DNA from: Gammaproteobacteria bacterium
GTDB taxonomy: Bacteria > Pseudomonadota > Gammaproteobacteria > Pseudomonadales > Pseudohongiellaceae
Length of the DNA: 64,000 nucleotides
Direction of reading: 5' to 3'
NCBI GenBank assembly: GCA_947457195.1
Contig: CANGUU010000005.1
Coordinates: 32,125-96,124, forward strand
In this document: in pieces, positions 45,839 through 55,147 of the stretch
Layout of the letters: every line of letters starts with the position of its first letter
Position numbering within the stretch: the stretch's first letter is position 1
Made by a program: the position numbers and the translations under genes
The notes under the pieces: generated by a model
Seen by the model: only the letters and a program-made list of their open reading frames with translations
Database searches by the model: none
Told to the model about the DNA's origin: nothing

Positions 45839-46723
45839 TCAGCTGCTGACCGGTCCCTGGTGGGGAAAGCGGGCCAGCATGCGCTGCAGGTCGGGTGTGC
45901 GGCCCGTGAAGAGGGCTAGCGCGCGGGCGGCTTGCAGCACGGCCATACCGCCCCCTTGCAGCACGCGGCAACCCCTGGCGCGCGCCAGCGCCAGCAACTG
46001 CGTCTCCAGTGGGAAGTACACGACATCGGCCACCCACAGCGGTGGCTGGATGCTGGCCGCCGGTACCGCCAGTCCTGGTGACTTGGCCATACCGACCGGC
46101 GTGGCGTGGATGAGGCCATCGGCCGTTCGCAGATCTGCCGCGAGTTCGCCACCCTTGAGCACGCAGCTTCCCGGAAACAGCGGCCCCAACCGCGCCAGCA
46201 GTGCTGCTACGCGCGCGGGGTCGCTGTCGTGGATCAGCACTGTTTTCGCACCCAATTGCAGTGCGGCGTACGCGACAGCCGCCCCGGCACCTCCGGCGCC
46301 CACCAGCACCACTCGGGCCAGCGAGGCGTCGGGCAGCTCCCGCCGAAAACTTTCGGCAAACCCCCACCAGTCGGTATTGTGACCCTCGCGCTTGCCGTTC
46401 TTGAACACCACCGTATTCACCGCGTTCAGGCGACGAGCCTGTTCCGACACCTGGTCCAGCAATGGCACGACCAGCTGCTTGCAGGGGTAGGTGACGTTGA
46501 CACCGGCAAAGCCGGCACGCTCCGCCTGCTCCAGCAGCTGCGGCAGCGCCGCGGCCCCCTCGTGTTTCAGGTCAAGATCGAGCAGCAGGTAGCGATAGTT
46601 CAGACCCAGGCTCGCCGCTTCGTCCATGTGGATACGAGGGCTGCGCGATTGCTGAATGCCTGCACCGATCAAGCCGACCTGGATCGTCGTGTCGTCTGGA
46701 ATCAACGGGGGAGGAGGGGACAT
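45839..46723 (-). CDS. Shikimate/quinate dehydrogenase family protein (second AroE paralogue)
   Basis: The 294-residue protein has the AroE fold but differs from the AroE encoded at 16.7 kb. GLIGAGIQQSRSPRIHMDEA contains the substrate serines, VNVTYPCKQLVVPLL the catalytic lysine, REGHNTDWWGFAES the aspartate, and VLVGAGGAGAAVAYAAL the nucleotide loop. The following strand ends LIHDSDPARV, with Asp at the position that favours NAD+. This suits YdiB/QuiB-type quinate or shikimate dehydrogenases that can act catabolically. It lies 24 bases downstream of argH, so it is probably in that operon. Confidence 0.88.
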   Translation of the reverse strand: MSPPPPLIPDDTTIQVGLIGAGIQQSRSPRIHMDEAASLGLNYRYLLLDLDLKHEGAAALPQLLEQAERAGFAGVNVTYPCKQLVVPLLDQVSEQARRLNAVNTVVFKNGKREGHNTDWWGFAESFRRELPDASLARVVLVGAGGAGAAVAYAALQLGAKTVLIHDSDPARVAALLARLGPLFPGSCVLKGGELAADLRTADGLIHATPVGMAKSPGLAVPAASIQPPLWVADVVYFPLETQLLALARARGCRVLQGGGMAVLQAARALALFTGRTPDLQRMLARFPHQGPVSS

Positions 46724-46747
46724 GAGGGCTTGGGGCTGGCCTGCGCC

Positions 46748-48127
46748 TCACCCCAACTTGGCCCGCGCCCTGCTGATGGCTGCCTTCACCTGAGCCGGCG
46801 CCGTACCACCGATATGGGCTCGTGCGTTGACGGATCCTTCGAGGCTCAGCACGGCGAATACATCGCGCTCGATATCGGGGCTGAACTGCTGCAGTTCCGG
46901 GAGCGTGAGCTCGCTTAGGTCGCGGCCCTGCCGAATGGCGAACGCCACACTCTTGCCCACCACTTCGTGCGCATCCCGGAACGGCATGCCTTTCTTGACC
47001 AGATAGTCGGCAAGATCAGTGGCGGTCGCATAGCCGCGGGCTGCCGCCTCCCGCATGATGGACTTCTTGGGCTTGATGGCCGGCACCATGTCGGCATAGG
47101 CCTTGAGGCAATCTTTCACGGTATCAAGCGCATCGAACAGTGGCTCTTTGTCTTCCTGATTGTCCTTGTTGTACGCGAGCGGCTGGCCCTTCATGAGCAT
47201 GAGCAGGCTTACCAGATGGCCGCTGACGCGCCCGCTCTTGCCGCGCACCAGTTCGGGCACGTCCGGATTCTTCTTCTGCGGCATGATCGATGACCCGGTG
47301 CAAAAACGATCGGGCAGGTCGACAAAGTCGAATTGCGATGAGGTCCACAGCACGAGCTCCTCGGAAAAACGTGACAGGTGCACCATGATCACGCTGGCAG
47401 CGGCGCAGAGTTCGATGGCGAAGTCCCGGTCGCTGACCGAGTCGAGGGAGTTCTCCGTGGGCCGATCGAAGCCCAGCAGGGACGCGGTGAGCTCACGGTC
47501 GATCGGATAGGTGGTGCCGGCCAGTGCGGCGGCGCCGAGCGGACACTGGTTGACGCGCTTACGGCAGTCCAGCAGGCGCCCGTGGTCGCGCTCCAGCATC
47601 TCGAACCAGGCCAGCAGGTGATGGCCAAAGGTTACTGGCTGGGCGGTCTGCAGATGCGTGAACCCGGGCATGATCGTACCGGCTTCATGCTCGGCCACAC
47701 CGAGGATGCCCTGCTGCACGGCGCGGATCAGCGCCAGCAGTTCGTCGATCTCGTCCCGCACGTACAGGCGGATGTCGGTGGCAACCTGGTCGTTGCGCGA
47801 ACGACCGGTGTGCAGCTTCTTACCCGTGGGTCCGATGCGTTCGGTGAGTGCACTTTCAATGTTCATGTGTACGTCTTCCAGCTTCACTGACCACTGGAAC
47901 TTGCCGGCTTCGATGTCGTTCTTGATCGACAGCAGTCCGGCGATGATCTGTTCGCTCTCCCTCGCGTCGAGGATGCCGACCTTGGCCAGCATGGTGGCGT
48001 GGGCGATCGAGCCGCGAATGTCCGCGGCATACAAGCGCTGGTCGAAGCTTACCGAGGCGGTGAAGCGTTCGACGAAGGCGTCGGTAGGTTCTGAGAAGCG
48101 GCCGCCCCAGAGTTTGTCCTGGCTCAT
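46748..48127 (-). CDS. argH: Argininosuccinate lyase
   Basis: The 459-residue enzyme cleaves argininosuccinate to arginine and fumarate. [19 protein letters not shown] begins the protein, with [29 protein letters not shown], and the signature [16 protein letters not shown] containing the catalytic serine. The ATG at 48127 matches the family start; the frame is open 56 codons further but that stretch covers the promoter. The genome position near hemC is shared with Pseudomonas, though here about 7 kb of other genes lie between. Confidence 0.97.
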   Translation of the reverse strand: MSQDKLWGGRFSEPTDAFVERFTASVSFDQRLYAADIRGSIAHATMLAKVGILDARESEQIIAGLLSIKNDIEAGKFQWSVKLEDVHMNIESALTERIGPTGKKLHTGRSRNDQVATDIRLYVRDEIDELLALIRAVQQGILGVAEHEAGTIMPGFTHLQTAQPVTFGHHLLAWFEMLERDHGRLLDCRKRVNQCPLGAAALAGTTYPIDRELTASLLGFDRPTENSLDSVSDRDFAIELCAAASVIMVHLSRFSEELVLWTSSQFDFVDLPDRFCTGSSIMPQKKNPDVPELVRGKSGRVSGHLVSLLMLMKGQPLAYNKDNQEDKEPLFDALDTVKDCLKAYADMVPAIKPKKSIMREAAARGYATATDLADYLVKKGMPFRDAHEVVGKSVAFAIRQGRDLSELTLPELQQFSPDIERDVFAVLSLEGSVNARAHIGGTAPAQVKAAISRARAKLG

Positions 48128-48185
48128 GCAAAGTCCTGCGCGGGGGTCGGCGGGCACGCTGCGCCGCCGAAAATTCACGGGGAAA

Positions 48186-48191
48186 AGTATA
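48186..48191 (-). promoter_or_regulatory. Possible -10 box of argH
   Basis: On the minus strand this reads TATACT, about 59 bases before the argH ATG. No convincing -35 sits at the right distance, so the call is tentative. Confidence 0.35.
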
Positions 48192-48257
48192 GCAACGGCA
48201 TTTTTCCGCGGGATAGGAAAATACTTGGAGTGCTTGTGCGCTGGCTGCTTGCCACGG

Positions 48258-48291
48258 CGTCGGGGACTGCGGTAGGCCGCAGTCCCCGACG
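48258..48291 (-). terminator. Perfect 15-bp stem hairpin after the small lipoprotein gene
   Basis: CGTCGGGGACTGCGG (48258-48272) and CCGCAGTCCCCGACG (48277-48291) are exact complements around a four-base loop. It starts nine bases after the stop of the leftward lipoprotein gene. There is no T-run, so it may terminate transcription poorly but strongly protect the 3' end. Confidence 0.6.
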
Positions 48292-48299
48292 GCACCTGG

Positions 48300-48707
48300 T
48301 CAGTTGTTTCCGCGGGCGGTTGCGCTGGACGGTGTTTCGCGAATGAGTACCTGTGGCGTGCCGCTGCGCGTGTCGAGCGTCAGCACATAGCGCCCGCCAG
48401 CCTTCAGATCGGCTTGCGTGGTCACGAACTCATCACGGGCAGTCACGCCGTGGCCGAACGACTTGCCGGGACCGGCAAAATTCGGTGTCTGCAGTTGGAA
48501 CTCGAGCGTACGGTTGCCCGGTTTCACGTAGTAGCTGCCAACCACTGGGCCAGAGACAGCCTGACCATCGATGGCAACCAGACGCGAACGGCGGTCAGGT
48601 GCGATCAGCTTTGCGAGAGACTGCTCGCTGCTGCCGTTGGTACCTTCTACATGCACGTTGGCACAGCCGGTCAGGACGAGAGCCAGCAGCGTAACCCTGA
48701 GTTTCAT
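48300..48707 (-). CDS. Small lipoprotein of unknown function (paralogue A)
   Basis: The 135-residue protein has a lipoprotein signal ([16 protein letters not shown], lipidated Cys15) and GGAGGAGA just upstream of its ATG. The mature part shares its plan with the next gene upstream: [56 protein letters not shown]. This looks like a small beta-sandwich domain. It ends in a low-complexity tail (SSATARGNN). It is a lipid-anchored version of paralogue B; function is unknown. Confidence 0.75.
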   Translation of the reverse strand: MKLRVTLLALVLTGCANVHVEGTNGSSEQSLAKLIAPDRRSRLVAIDGQAVSGPVVGSYYVKPGNRTLEFQLQTPNFAGPGKSFGHGVTARDEFVTTQADLKAGGRYVLTLDTRSGTPQVLIRETPSSATARGNN

Positions 48708-48755
48708 GAATTCTCCTCCAGTATTTCCGGTTACTGAGCCCCGAAGCAGAAAGAA

Positions 48756-48790
48756 GAAGCCCCCGCCTGCCGGGGGCAAGCGGGGGCTTC
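48756..48790 (-). terminator. Intrinsic terminator of paralogue B
   Basis: GAAGCCCCCGC (48756-48766) and GCGGGGGCTTC (48780-48790) form an 11-bp stem. Read on the minus strand the hairpin is followed by a T-rich run (TTCTTTCT), so it should terminate transcription from paralogue B before paralogue A. Confidence 0.75.
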
Positions 48791-48824
48791 GGGGACTTCG
48801 CTACGGGTTGTCCGTATTGTCGCG

Positions 48825-49169
48825 TCAGCGGATGGCCACCGAGGCTTCACGCGCAGACTTGTCGACATGCAGCGTGTAGCGCTTGCCGGCCTCCAGCGTG
48901 GCCTTGGTGGTCACGAAGCGGTTGGTCGGCGTGGGAGCCCCGCCAAAGCTCTTGCCGGGGGCGGTGGCGCTGGGGATCATCAACTCGAATTCGAGTTCAC
49001 GCGTGCCGGCCGGGACTGCGTAGTAGCCGGAGTTGTTGCGTTCGACCGTGTTGCCGTCGATGGCGGTCAGGCGGGCGCTGCGGTCCGTCGATACCAGGCT
49101 TGCGGTGTCTTCGGCGTAAGCAGCAGAGCCCATGAGAGCGGCGGTAAGGATCAGGGCGATCGTTTTCAT
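48825..49169 (-). CDS. Small periplasmic protein of unknown function (paralogue B)
   Basis: The 114-residue protein has a clear cleavable signal (MKTIALILTAALMGSAAYAE) and a perfect AGGAGG before its ATG at 49169. The mature domain resembles paralogue A: TDRSARLTAIDGNTV, VPAGTRELEFELMIP, APGKSFGGA, FVTTKATLEAGKRYTLHVD. There is no lipobox, so it is probably soluble in the periplasm. An intrinsic terminator follows, so A and B may be separate transcripts. I do not recognise a named family. Confidence 0.75.
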   Translation of the reverse strand: MKTIALILTAALMGSAAYAEDTASLVSTDRSARLTAIDGNTVERNNSGYYAVPAGTRELEFELMIPSATAPGKSFGGAPTPTNRFVTTKATLEAGKRYTLHVDKSAREASVAIR

Positions 49170-49391
49170 GACTTCCTCCTGTGATGTAAGAGTCTGCTTC
49201 GTGAGCAGTGTGGCGGGGTTATCCGGCACAGAAGGGACTCTACAGGGGTCCAATACCCAAACAAAACTCGAATTTTTCAGCACTTTAGTTCGGGAAAATC
49301 GATGAACAGTACCGTTGCAGTACGCACTGCGTGCCAGTGCCCTGGGAAGCCGGGTGGCGAGTAAGCAGGAGTAAGTCAGGAAGAGGCTATC

Positions 49392-50306
49392 TCAGTCGTG
49401 GACCGAGAACAGACTTTCCCGCGCCGTTTCGTAGATGGCGCTGACCGCCGGGTGGCTGATTCTGCGATGGGCAGTAATGGCGTAGTAGCGCTCGCTCAGT
49501 TCCTCGACGGTACCGATACAGCGCACGTTGTATTCGTTCACGACGTTCTTCTCGATGACGGCCGGCATGAAGAATACGCCTTCGCCGGCCTTGCCGAAGG
49601 CCTTCAGCAACGCGCTGTCGTCGAAATAGCCCTTGATCTTGGGGTGCAGGTCATTGTCGCGCAGCCACTGCTTGACGGCGCGACCACTGGAGCTCTGATC
49701 CGTTGGCATCAGCATGGGGGCCCCATCGAGACATTGCGGAAAGGACCGGCGCAGTTGCGCGGCCCTGTGCGGACTGGCGAAGAAACTGATGGCGCTTTCG
49801 CCGAGCAGGTGGGTGTGGGTCTTGATGTTGTAGCTTCCGCTGATGGGCGTATCGGACAGCACGACATCCACACTGTTGACCGCCAGCTGTGAAACGAGCT
49901 GGTCGAGATTTCCTTCGAGGCAGTTGAACGTCAGGTCCTTGCTGTATTTGAGCGCGGGCTCGAGGATCCGGTAGGCGATCGCCTTGGGGATGGAATCGAG
50001 AATACCGACCACGAGCCGTTGACGACGCCCGACCTTGGTATCCTGAAGGACTTCCTGCAATTCCTCGCCAAGAAAAAAAATGTCGGTGGCGTACCTGAGC
50101 ACCAACTGGCCGGTCTCCGTCAGCCCGAGACCGCGTCCCTGCTTTTGGAATAGACGGGTGCGGATGGTTTCCTCGAACTGACTGAGCTGGCCGCTGATGG
50201 TCTGCGGTGTCAGGTGCAGAATTTGCGACGCTTTCGCAATGCTGCCTTCCCGGGCCACTATCCAGAAATAATACAGATGCTTGTAATTGAGGACCGAGCG
50301 CGCCAT
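49392..50306 (-). CDS. nhaR: LysR-family transcriptional regulator, NhaR-like
   Basis: The 304-residue protein begins LNYKHLYYFWIVAREGSIAK and has the helix-turn-helix ASQILHLTPQTISGQLSQFE, with wording very close to E. coli NhaR, the activator of the Na+/H+ antiporter nhaA. The C-terminal effector domain contains LVVGILDSIPKAIAYRILEP and ADSAL-like YFDDSALLKAFGKAGEGVFF. No nhaA gene is in the window. It lies upstream of the paralogue B promoter region and could regulate it, but that is a guess. Confidence 0.88.
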   Translation of the reverse strand: MARSVLNYKHLYYFWIVAREGSIAKASQILHLTPQTISGQLSQFEETIRTRLFQKQGRGLGLTETGQLVLRYATDIFFLGEELQEVLQDTKVGRRQRLVVGILDSIPKAIAYRILEPALKYSKDLTFNCLEGNLDQLVSQLAVNSVDVVLSDTPISGSYNIKTHTHLLGESAISFFASPHRAAQLRRSFPQCLDGAPMLMPTDQSSSGRAVKQWLRDNDLHPKIKGYFDDSALLKAFGKAGEGVFFMPAVIEKNVVNEYNVRCIGTVEELSERYYAITAHRRISHPAVSAIYETARESLFSVHD

Positions 50307-50364
50307 GCGCCGAGTGTAGGGGAAAGCGGCGACGGAGTCACAGCTCTCCGCGCTGCTCCCGGGC

Positions 50365-51291
50365 CTACTCCTGCGACTGCTCCGGACTCTGCACTTCAGT
50401 CTGCTCCTGTGCTGCCAGCAGATCGCTGCGGTCTATCGCTGCCGTGCGGTCGTAGTCGAGCGACGACAGCGTGAACGTCTGGGGCAGGTCGCTGCGTCGC
50501 ACATACTGCTGACCGTCGGCCTTGGTGAACTCGTAGGTCCAACGCGTGTTGCCATCGCTCACGGTTAGCGAGCGCGCCTCGCCGGCAGGCGCCGGCCCGT
50601 CGGCGAGACGCAGCACCTGCAGGTTCTGGAGAGCCGAAACCAGCGCGGCGGCCTTGGTGGCATCGAGTGCTGCCGGCGCAGCGCCGTCGTCGCCTGCCAG
50701 CGACCACAGGTCATCGGTCCGCATCAGTGCATAGTCGCCACCCTCTATGGCATTGAGCTGGTCGACCTTCAGCAACCCCTTGTCCAGCCAGTCGTTGCTG
50801 TCGGCTGGCAGGTCGAAATTATTGAAGGCCAGCGCATAGACCTCGTCTTCATCTGCCCGGCGCGCATGGGTCTGCTTGAAACCCGGCGCTGTACCGAAAT
50901 AGTAGTCCCCACGCAGGTCCTCTTCCGTGAACAGCTGCAGATGGCGCTGATGCTTCTCCTCGGTGACTTCGAAGCGCTCGCGACCGCTGTCGCTGCTCAC
51001 CACCGGCCAGCGGGTACGCAGGCCCTCCAGCGTCTGCAGCAGCGTGGTGAGTCGGCCTCTGTTGGCGGGCAGGTCGCCAAGCGAGACGAGCTGCCAGCGG
51101 TCACCCGCCTTCACCAGCGTGGTCGCGCTCGTACCATCGCTGATGACGACCTTGTTGACGTCGGTACTCGGGAACTCGAGCAGTGGCTGCGCCACGATCT
51201 CCGGGCCGGGAGCGCCGGTGGTGAGGAGAAGAGCACCGGCCAGCCCGGCCTGAACGGCGAAGGCGATGGCAAGTACGATCTTGGGTTGCAT
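50365..51291 (-). CDS. DUF4340 domain-containing protein
   Basis: The 308-residue protein has an N-terminal membrane anchor (VLAIAFAVQAGLAGALLL) and a mostly beta periplasmic domain. NKVVISDGTSATTLVKAGDRW and WPVVSSDSGRERFEVTEEKH fit DUF4340, whose genes usually follow a GldG-like gene. It starts 12 bases after the fused permease gene, the last of a three-gene set with an ABC ATPase. Its role in the exporter complex is unknown. It ends in a Gln/Glu-rich tail (about 290-308). Confidence 0.85.
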   Translation of the reverse strand: MQPKIVLAIAFAVQAGLAGALLLTTGAPGPEIVAQPLLEFPSTDVNKVVISDGTSATTLVKAGDRWQLVSLGDLPANRGRLTTLLQTLEGLRTRWPVVSSDSGRERFEVTEEKHQRHLQLFTEEDLRGDYYFGTAPGFKQTHARRADEDEVYALAFNNFDLPADSNDWLDKGLLKVDQLNAIEGGDYALMRTDDLWSLAGDDGAAPAALDATKAAALVSALQNLQVLRLADGPAPAGEARSLTVSDGNTRWTYEFTKADGQQYVRRSDLPQTFTLSSLDYDRTAAIDRSDLLAAQEQTEVQSPEQSQE

Positions 51292-51303
51292 GGTCTTCCT
51301 CCT

Positions 51304-54192
51304 TCAATCAGTCAACAGAGTGGCGTGCTGCGCTTCGCGGGCACGCCGGCGACGTTGCTGCACGAAAGCCACCAGCGCCAGCGCCAGCGCCGCCAGCACA
51401 TAGTTGCAGTATTCCCAGAACATCTGTGCACCCTGCTCGAGCGGAGGCAGCGTCCGGTTGAAGTTGCCGCGCGAGCGAATACCGAGCAGCCCGCTGTCGT
51501 CCAGCGACCAGTCCACGGCATTGGCGATGAACTGCAGGGAATTTTCGTACTGCCCCTGCGAGGCTGTGCCGAGCAGTTGCAGTATCTGGTCGTTGAGGGA
51601 GTCGTTGGACGCCAGCACGATCAGCCGCGCCGATTCGGCGCTCTTGCCGATCACACTGCTGACCGTCGCAGGCGGCGGCGCACCCGTGTCGGGGGTGTCA
51701 GTGCCAGCCGGCAGCGCACTGGTCTGCAGTGGCGACTCCTTGCCGGCAAACAGCGAGGAGAACTGACCGCTGGTAATGATCGCCAGGGTCTGAGCCCCCG
51801 TGGTGCCCTCGGGACGGAAGCCACTGGTGCCATCGGCATTGAGCGCCGGCATTACATCCAGGGAGTCGCTGAGCCAGCTGCCGGCGGAGCTGCGCAGCAG
51901 ACGCACCAGACTGCGACCCGCCAGCTTGCCGTCATCGACGGTGATCGGTGAACTCCAGGCCAGCGTCAGCTGGGGCAGATCGGCGGCCAACGGACTGGAC
52001 GTATCGAAGCCGTCTTCGCGCAGGTCGGGAAAGTAGGGGTAATCCAGCATGCGCCACTCCTGCACCGTAAAGCCGCCGAGATTGCGGTTTACCGGGATCG
52101 GGAAGGCGGCGTTCTGCGGGTCCATCACCAGCTTCTTCTCCAGCACGATGCCGTGGTGTGCCAGCCAGTCCTCCAGGCCGCTGGTGACGGCTTGCACGCT
52201 GAGCGAGCCACCGGCCAGGCTGGCCTTGAATGGCGACGTGGCCGCGATGACCGTTCCCCCCTTCATCAGGAACTGGTCCACGGCGAACACGGACTTTTCA
52301 TCAAGGCCCTCTGGCGCCAGCAGCAGCAACAGGTCGGCCTCGCCACTGACGCTGCCATCCGCGAGATCCTCATCCTGGATGTTGACGTCGGCACCGAGGA
52401 ATTCACGCAGCGTGGCGAACTCGCCACCGGCCATGGGCGCATAGGGCGTGGCCGCAGCACCGGGCGCCACCACCGCCACCGTCTTGGTGAAGCCACGTGC
52501 AAAGCGCTTGATGCCAGCTTTCAGGTTGCGCTCGAAGCTGGCCTCGGTCATGTCTTCCAGCGGGATCTGCACGACCTGCTCGCCGCGGCCCACAGTCAGG
52601 TAGAACCAGAAGCGCTCATCACTGAACAGATTGGTAGACAGCGGGCTGAAGCCGTAGCGGTCGGTGATTTCCTGCGCCACGGCGCCACCGTTGGCGTCCG
52701 GGTCGGTGAACTGCACGCTGAAGCGGCCAGCGGACTCCGCCGCGATCCGCTCCGCCACTGTCTGAACGCCGGCGCGGAAGCTCCGCAGAGCCTCCGGCAA
52801 CTGGTCAGCCGCTGACACATAAGCGTTGAAGACCAGCGAGTCCTGCACGGTATCGAACAGATTGCCGCCCGACTGGTAGCCGTTGAGCACACTGCGGATC
52901 GCCTGCGTCAGGTCGTACTCGGGATTGCGCAACTGCACATCGATATCGCCCCCACTGTCGCCCTTGACCTCAATGAGATCCTCGAAGCTCAGCACCTTGT
53001 ATTCGTCGCCGTACTTCACCAGCACATTGAAGTAGGAACTGACGATGGAGCTCTGGTAGCGGTCGGCTACCTGGAAGGGTACGGGCTTGATGGCGTACTG
53101 CTGATTGGCCTCTTCTTCGAGTTCCGGTGCAGTCACTGGATCGACAAAGTCGACCTGCACCCGTCCATTGCCCGCGATCGCATACTCCTCCATGAGGTCG
53201 CGCAGTTGTGGCACGAGCGGCGACAGCAGCGGATGGGTCTTGGCACTGAAATAGCCGCGCAGCAGCAGCGGCTCCTGCAGGCGGTCGAGATAGCCTTGGG
53301 TAGCCTCGGAGATCGAATACTGATCACCGGCCGTGGCATCCACCCGCAGCGAGGTCAGCTGACCCAGCCAGAGATTGCCGATCAGGGCATTACCCACCAG
53401 CAGCGCGGTGAGCTGCTGCCAGCGCAGGTGGTGCCGGCGGTCGCCGTGACGTGACCAGCGCTCCCGCTCCAATCCGTAGGTATTCAGCGCCAGAAACACG
53501 GTGATGAGGCTGAGGTAGTAATACAGGTCCCGCAGGTCGATAACGCCGCGCGTAATGGCCTCGAAGCGTGAGCCCGTGCCCAGGAGTCGCAGCCACTCAC
53601 CGGCGGTGTTGCCGAAGAAGTCAGTCACCACTGGCGTGCCGATCAGGTAGAACACTCCGCAGACTGCCACCGCGGCGATCAGGCTGACGATCTGGTTGTC
53701 GGCGCGGGCTGACACGAACAGGCCAATGCTGAGATACGCGGCACCCAGCAGGAAAGTGGCCAGATAGCCCGCGAATACCGGTCCGCTGTCGAGCGTGCCC
53801 AGCAGACTGACGGTCAGCGGCAGTGGCAGCGTAATGGCCAATGCGATACCGAGCAGGGTGAGGCAGCCGAGAAACTTGCCCAGCACGAAGGTCCACAGCG
53901 GCACTGGCTGGGTGAGCACGTGCTCGAGCGTGCCGCTGCGTCGCTCTTCGCTCCACAGGCGCATGGTCAGCGTGCTGCACAGGAATACCAGCAAAAAGGG
54001 CATCCATTCGAACAGGGGCCGCACATCGGCAATGTTGCGGGCGAAGAATGCCTCGCCCCAGAAAAAGATGAACAGACTCACCGCCGCGAAGCTCGCCAGA
54101 AAGAGGTAGGCCACCGGCGAGGCGAAAAACAGGCCGATTTCCTTGCCGGCAATACGGCGGATCAGGGAGAGGGGGGATGCATCACGCTGCAT
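51304..54192 (-). CDS. ABC-2 permease fused to a GldG-like (ABC_transp_aux) domain
   Basis: The 962-residue protein joins two parts that are separate in gliding bacteria. Residues about 1-240 are an ABC-2 permease of GldF type with six helices and EERRSGTLEHVLTQPVPLWT. Residues about 265-900 form a large periplasmic GldG-like domain starting with helix-proximal WQQLTALLVGNALIGNLWLG and containing QVDFVDPVTAPELEEEAN and LLLLLAPEGLDEKSVFAVDQ, with a further helix at about 925-945 and a basic tail. It overlaps the ATPase gene by 11 bases. The gammaproteobacterial version is probably an envelope exporter or complex unrelated to gliding; the substrate is unknown. Confidence 0.9.
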   Translation of the reverse strand: MQRDASPLSLIRRIAGKEIGLFFASPVAYLFLASFAAVSLFIFFWGEAFFARNIADVRPLFEWMPFLLVFLCSTLTMRLWSEERRSGTLEHVLTQPVPLWTFVLGKFLGCLTLLGIALAITLPLPLTVSLLGTLDSGPVFAGYLATFLLGAAYLSIGLFVSARADNQIVSLIAAVAVCGVFYLIGTPVVTDFFGNTAGEWLRLLGTGSRFEAITRGVIDLRDLYYYLSLITVFLALNTYGLERERWSRHGDRRHHLRWQQLTALLVGNALIGNLWLGQLTSLRVDATAGDQYSISEATQGYLDRLQEPLLLRGYFSAKTHPLLSPLVPQLRDLMEEYAIAGNGRVQVDFVDPVTAPELEEEANQQYAIKPVPFQVADRYQSSIVSSYFNVLVKYGDEYKVLSFEDLIEVKGDSGGDIDVQLRNPEYDLTQAIRSVLNGYQSGGNLFDTVQDSLVFNAYVSAADQLPEALRSFRAGVQTVAERIAAESAGRFSVQFTDPDANGGAVAQEITDRYGFSPLSTNLFSDERFWFYLTVGRGEQVVQIPLEDMTEASFERNLKAGIKRFARGFTKTVAVVAPGAAATPYAPMAGGEFATLREFLGADVNIQDEDLADGSVSGEADLLLLLAPEGLDEKSVFAVDQFLMKGGTVIAATSPFKASLAGGSLSVQAVTSGLEDWLAHHGIVLEKKLVMDPQNAAFPIPVNRNLGGFTVQEWRMLDYPYFPDLREDGFDTSSPLAADLPQLTLAWSSPITVDDGKLAGRSLVRLLRSSAGSWLSDSLDVMPALNADGTSGFRPEGTTGAQTLAIITSGQFSSLFAGKESPLQTSALPAGTDTPDTGAPPPATVSSVIGKSAESARLIVLASNDSLNDQILQLLGTASQGQYENSLQFIANAVDWSLDDSGLLGIRSRGNFNRTLPPLEQGAQMFWEYCNYVLAALALALVAFVQQRRRRAREAQHATLLTD

Positions 54193-55147
54193 GTTTCACC
54201 TTCGGTACCGAGCGTGGTTGATGACCGTCGCTGACCTCGCGGAACAGCGATTCCAGACTGCGTACCAGCGGCTGCAGGGCTGCTACTTTGCCGTGGGCCT
54301 GCAGTACGGCGTGGTTCAGCGCCGCGGCCACTTCGCGGAGATCACAGCCGCTTTGCAGGTCCAGCGTGTAGTCGTGCCAGGCGCCCGATGTCGCTGCGCT
54401 GGTGACGCGACCAATGGCGGGCAGTGTCCGCACCAGCGCTGCCAGTTCAGCAGCGGACAGTGTCGTGCTCAGGTGCAGCTGACTGGCGAGCTTGAGGCTG
54501 GCAAGGGTTTCATCGATGACCAGCCGCCCGGCGTTGACGATGAGTACACGGTCACAGAGGGCATCGACCTCCTGCATGATGTGGGTAGAAAGCATCACCG
54601 TGGCGTGCTGGGCAATCTCACGGATCAGGGCCCGCATGTGTTCAGTCTGTGTCGGGTCGAGGCCGTTGGTGGGTTCGTCGAGAATCAGTAGCCGTGGCTT
54701 GCCGAGGATGGCCTGCGCCACTCCCACCCTCTGCTTGTAGCCCCGCGACAGCGTGGCGATCGGCGCCAGCAGTTTGCTTTCCAGTTCCGTTGCCTTGATG
54801 GCCCGCCGCAGTTCGGCGGTCCGCTCGCTGCCGTGCAGGCCTTTGAGCTCGGCGGCGTAGTCGAGGTAGTCAGCGACGCTCATTTCGGGGTAGAGCGGCA
54901 GGTTCTCCGGCAGGTAGCCGAGCAGCCGCTGGGCGCGTTTGGGGTCTTCGTGCAGCGCAATGCCGTCGAGCACCACCTCGCCGTGATCAGGCTCGAGGAA
55001 GCCGCTCAGCATCTTCATGATGGTGGTCTTGCCGGCGCCGTTATGGCCGAGCAGGCCGACGATCTCGCCGGACTTGATGGAAAAACTGACGTCGTTGACC
55101 GCCAGGAAATCGCCGTAGGAACGGCTCAGCTTGCTCACTTCAAGCAT
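54182..55147 (-). CDS. ABC transporter ATP-binding protein (GldA-like)
   Basis: The 321-residue ATPase energises the permease encoded next. It has Walker A GHNGAGKTT (about 37-45), the Q loop, the signature LSRGYKQRVGVAQAI and Walker B LLILDEPTNGLDP, followed by STHIMQEVDALCDRVLIV. A C-terminal domain of about 80 residues follows. The ATG at 55147 has GGAGGGAG upstream; the frame continues 24 codons without support. It heads the ATPase-permease/GldG-DUF4340 operon. Confidence 0.93.
   Translation of the reverse strand: MLEVSKLSRSYGDFLAVNDVSFSIKSGEIVGLLGHNGAGKTTIMKMLSGFLEPDHGEVVLDGIALHEDPKRAQRLLGYLPENLPLYPEMSVADYLDYAAELKGLHGSERTAELRRAIKATELESKLLAPIATLSRGYKQRVGVAQAILGKPRLLILDEPTNGLDPTQTEHMRALIREIAQHATVMLSTHIMQEVDALCDRVLIVNAGRLVIDETLASLKLASQLHLSTTLSAAELAALVRTLPAIGRVTSAATSGAWHDYTLDLQSGCDLREVAAALNHAVLQAHGKVAALQPLVRSLESLFREVSDGHQPRSVPKVKHAA

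Noticed and set aside
48128..48299. Upstream N-terminal extension of argH
   Set aside because: The frame is open, but the added residues are basic and unlike ArgH, and the family start coincides with the ATG at 48127.
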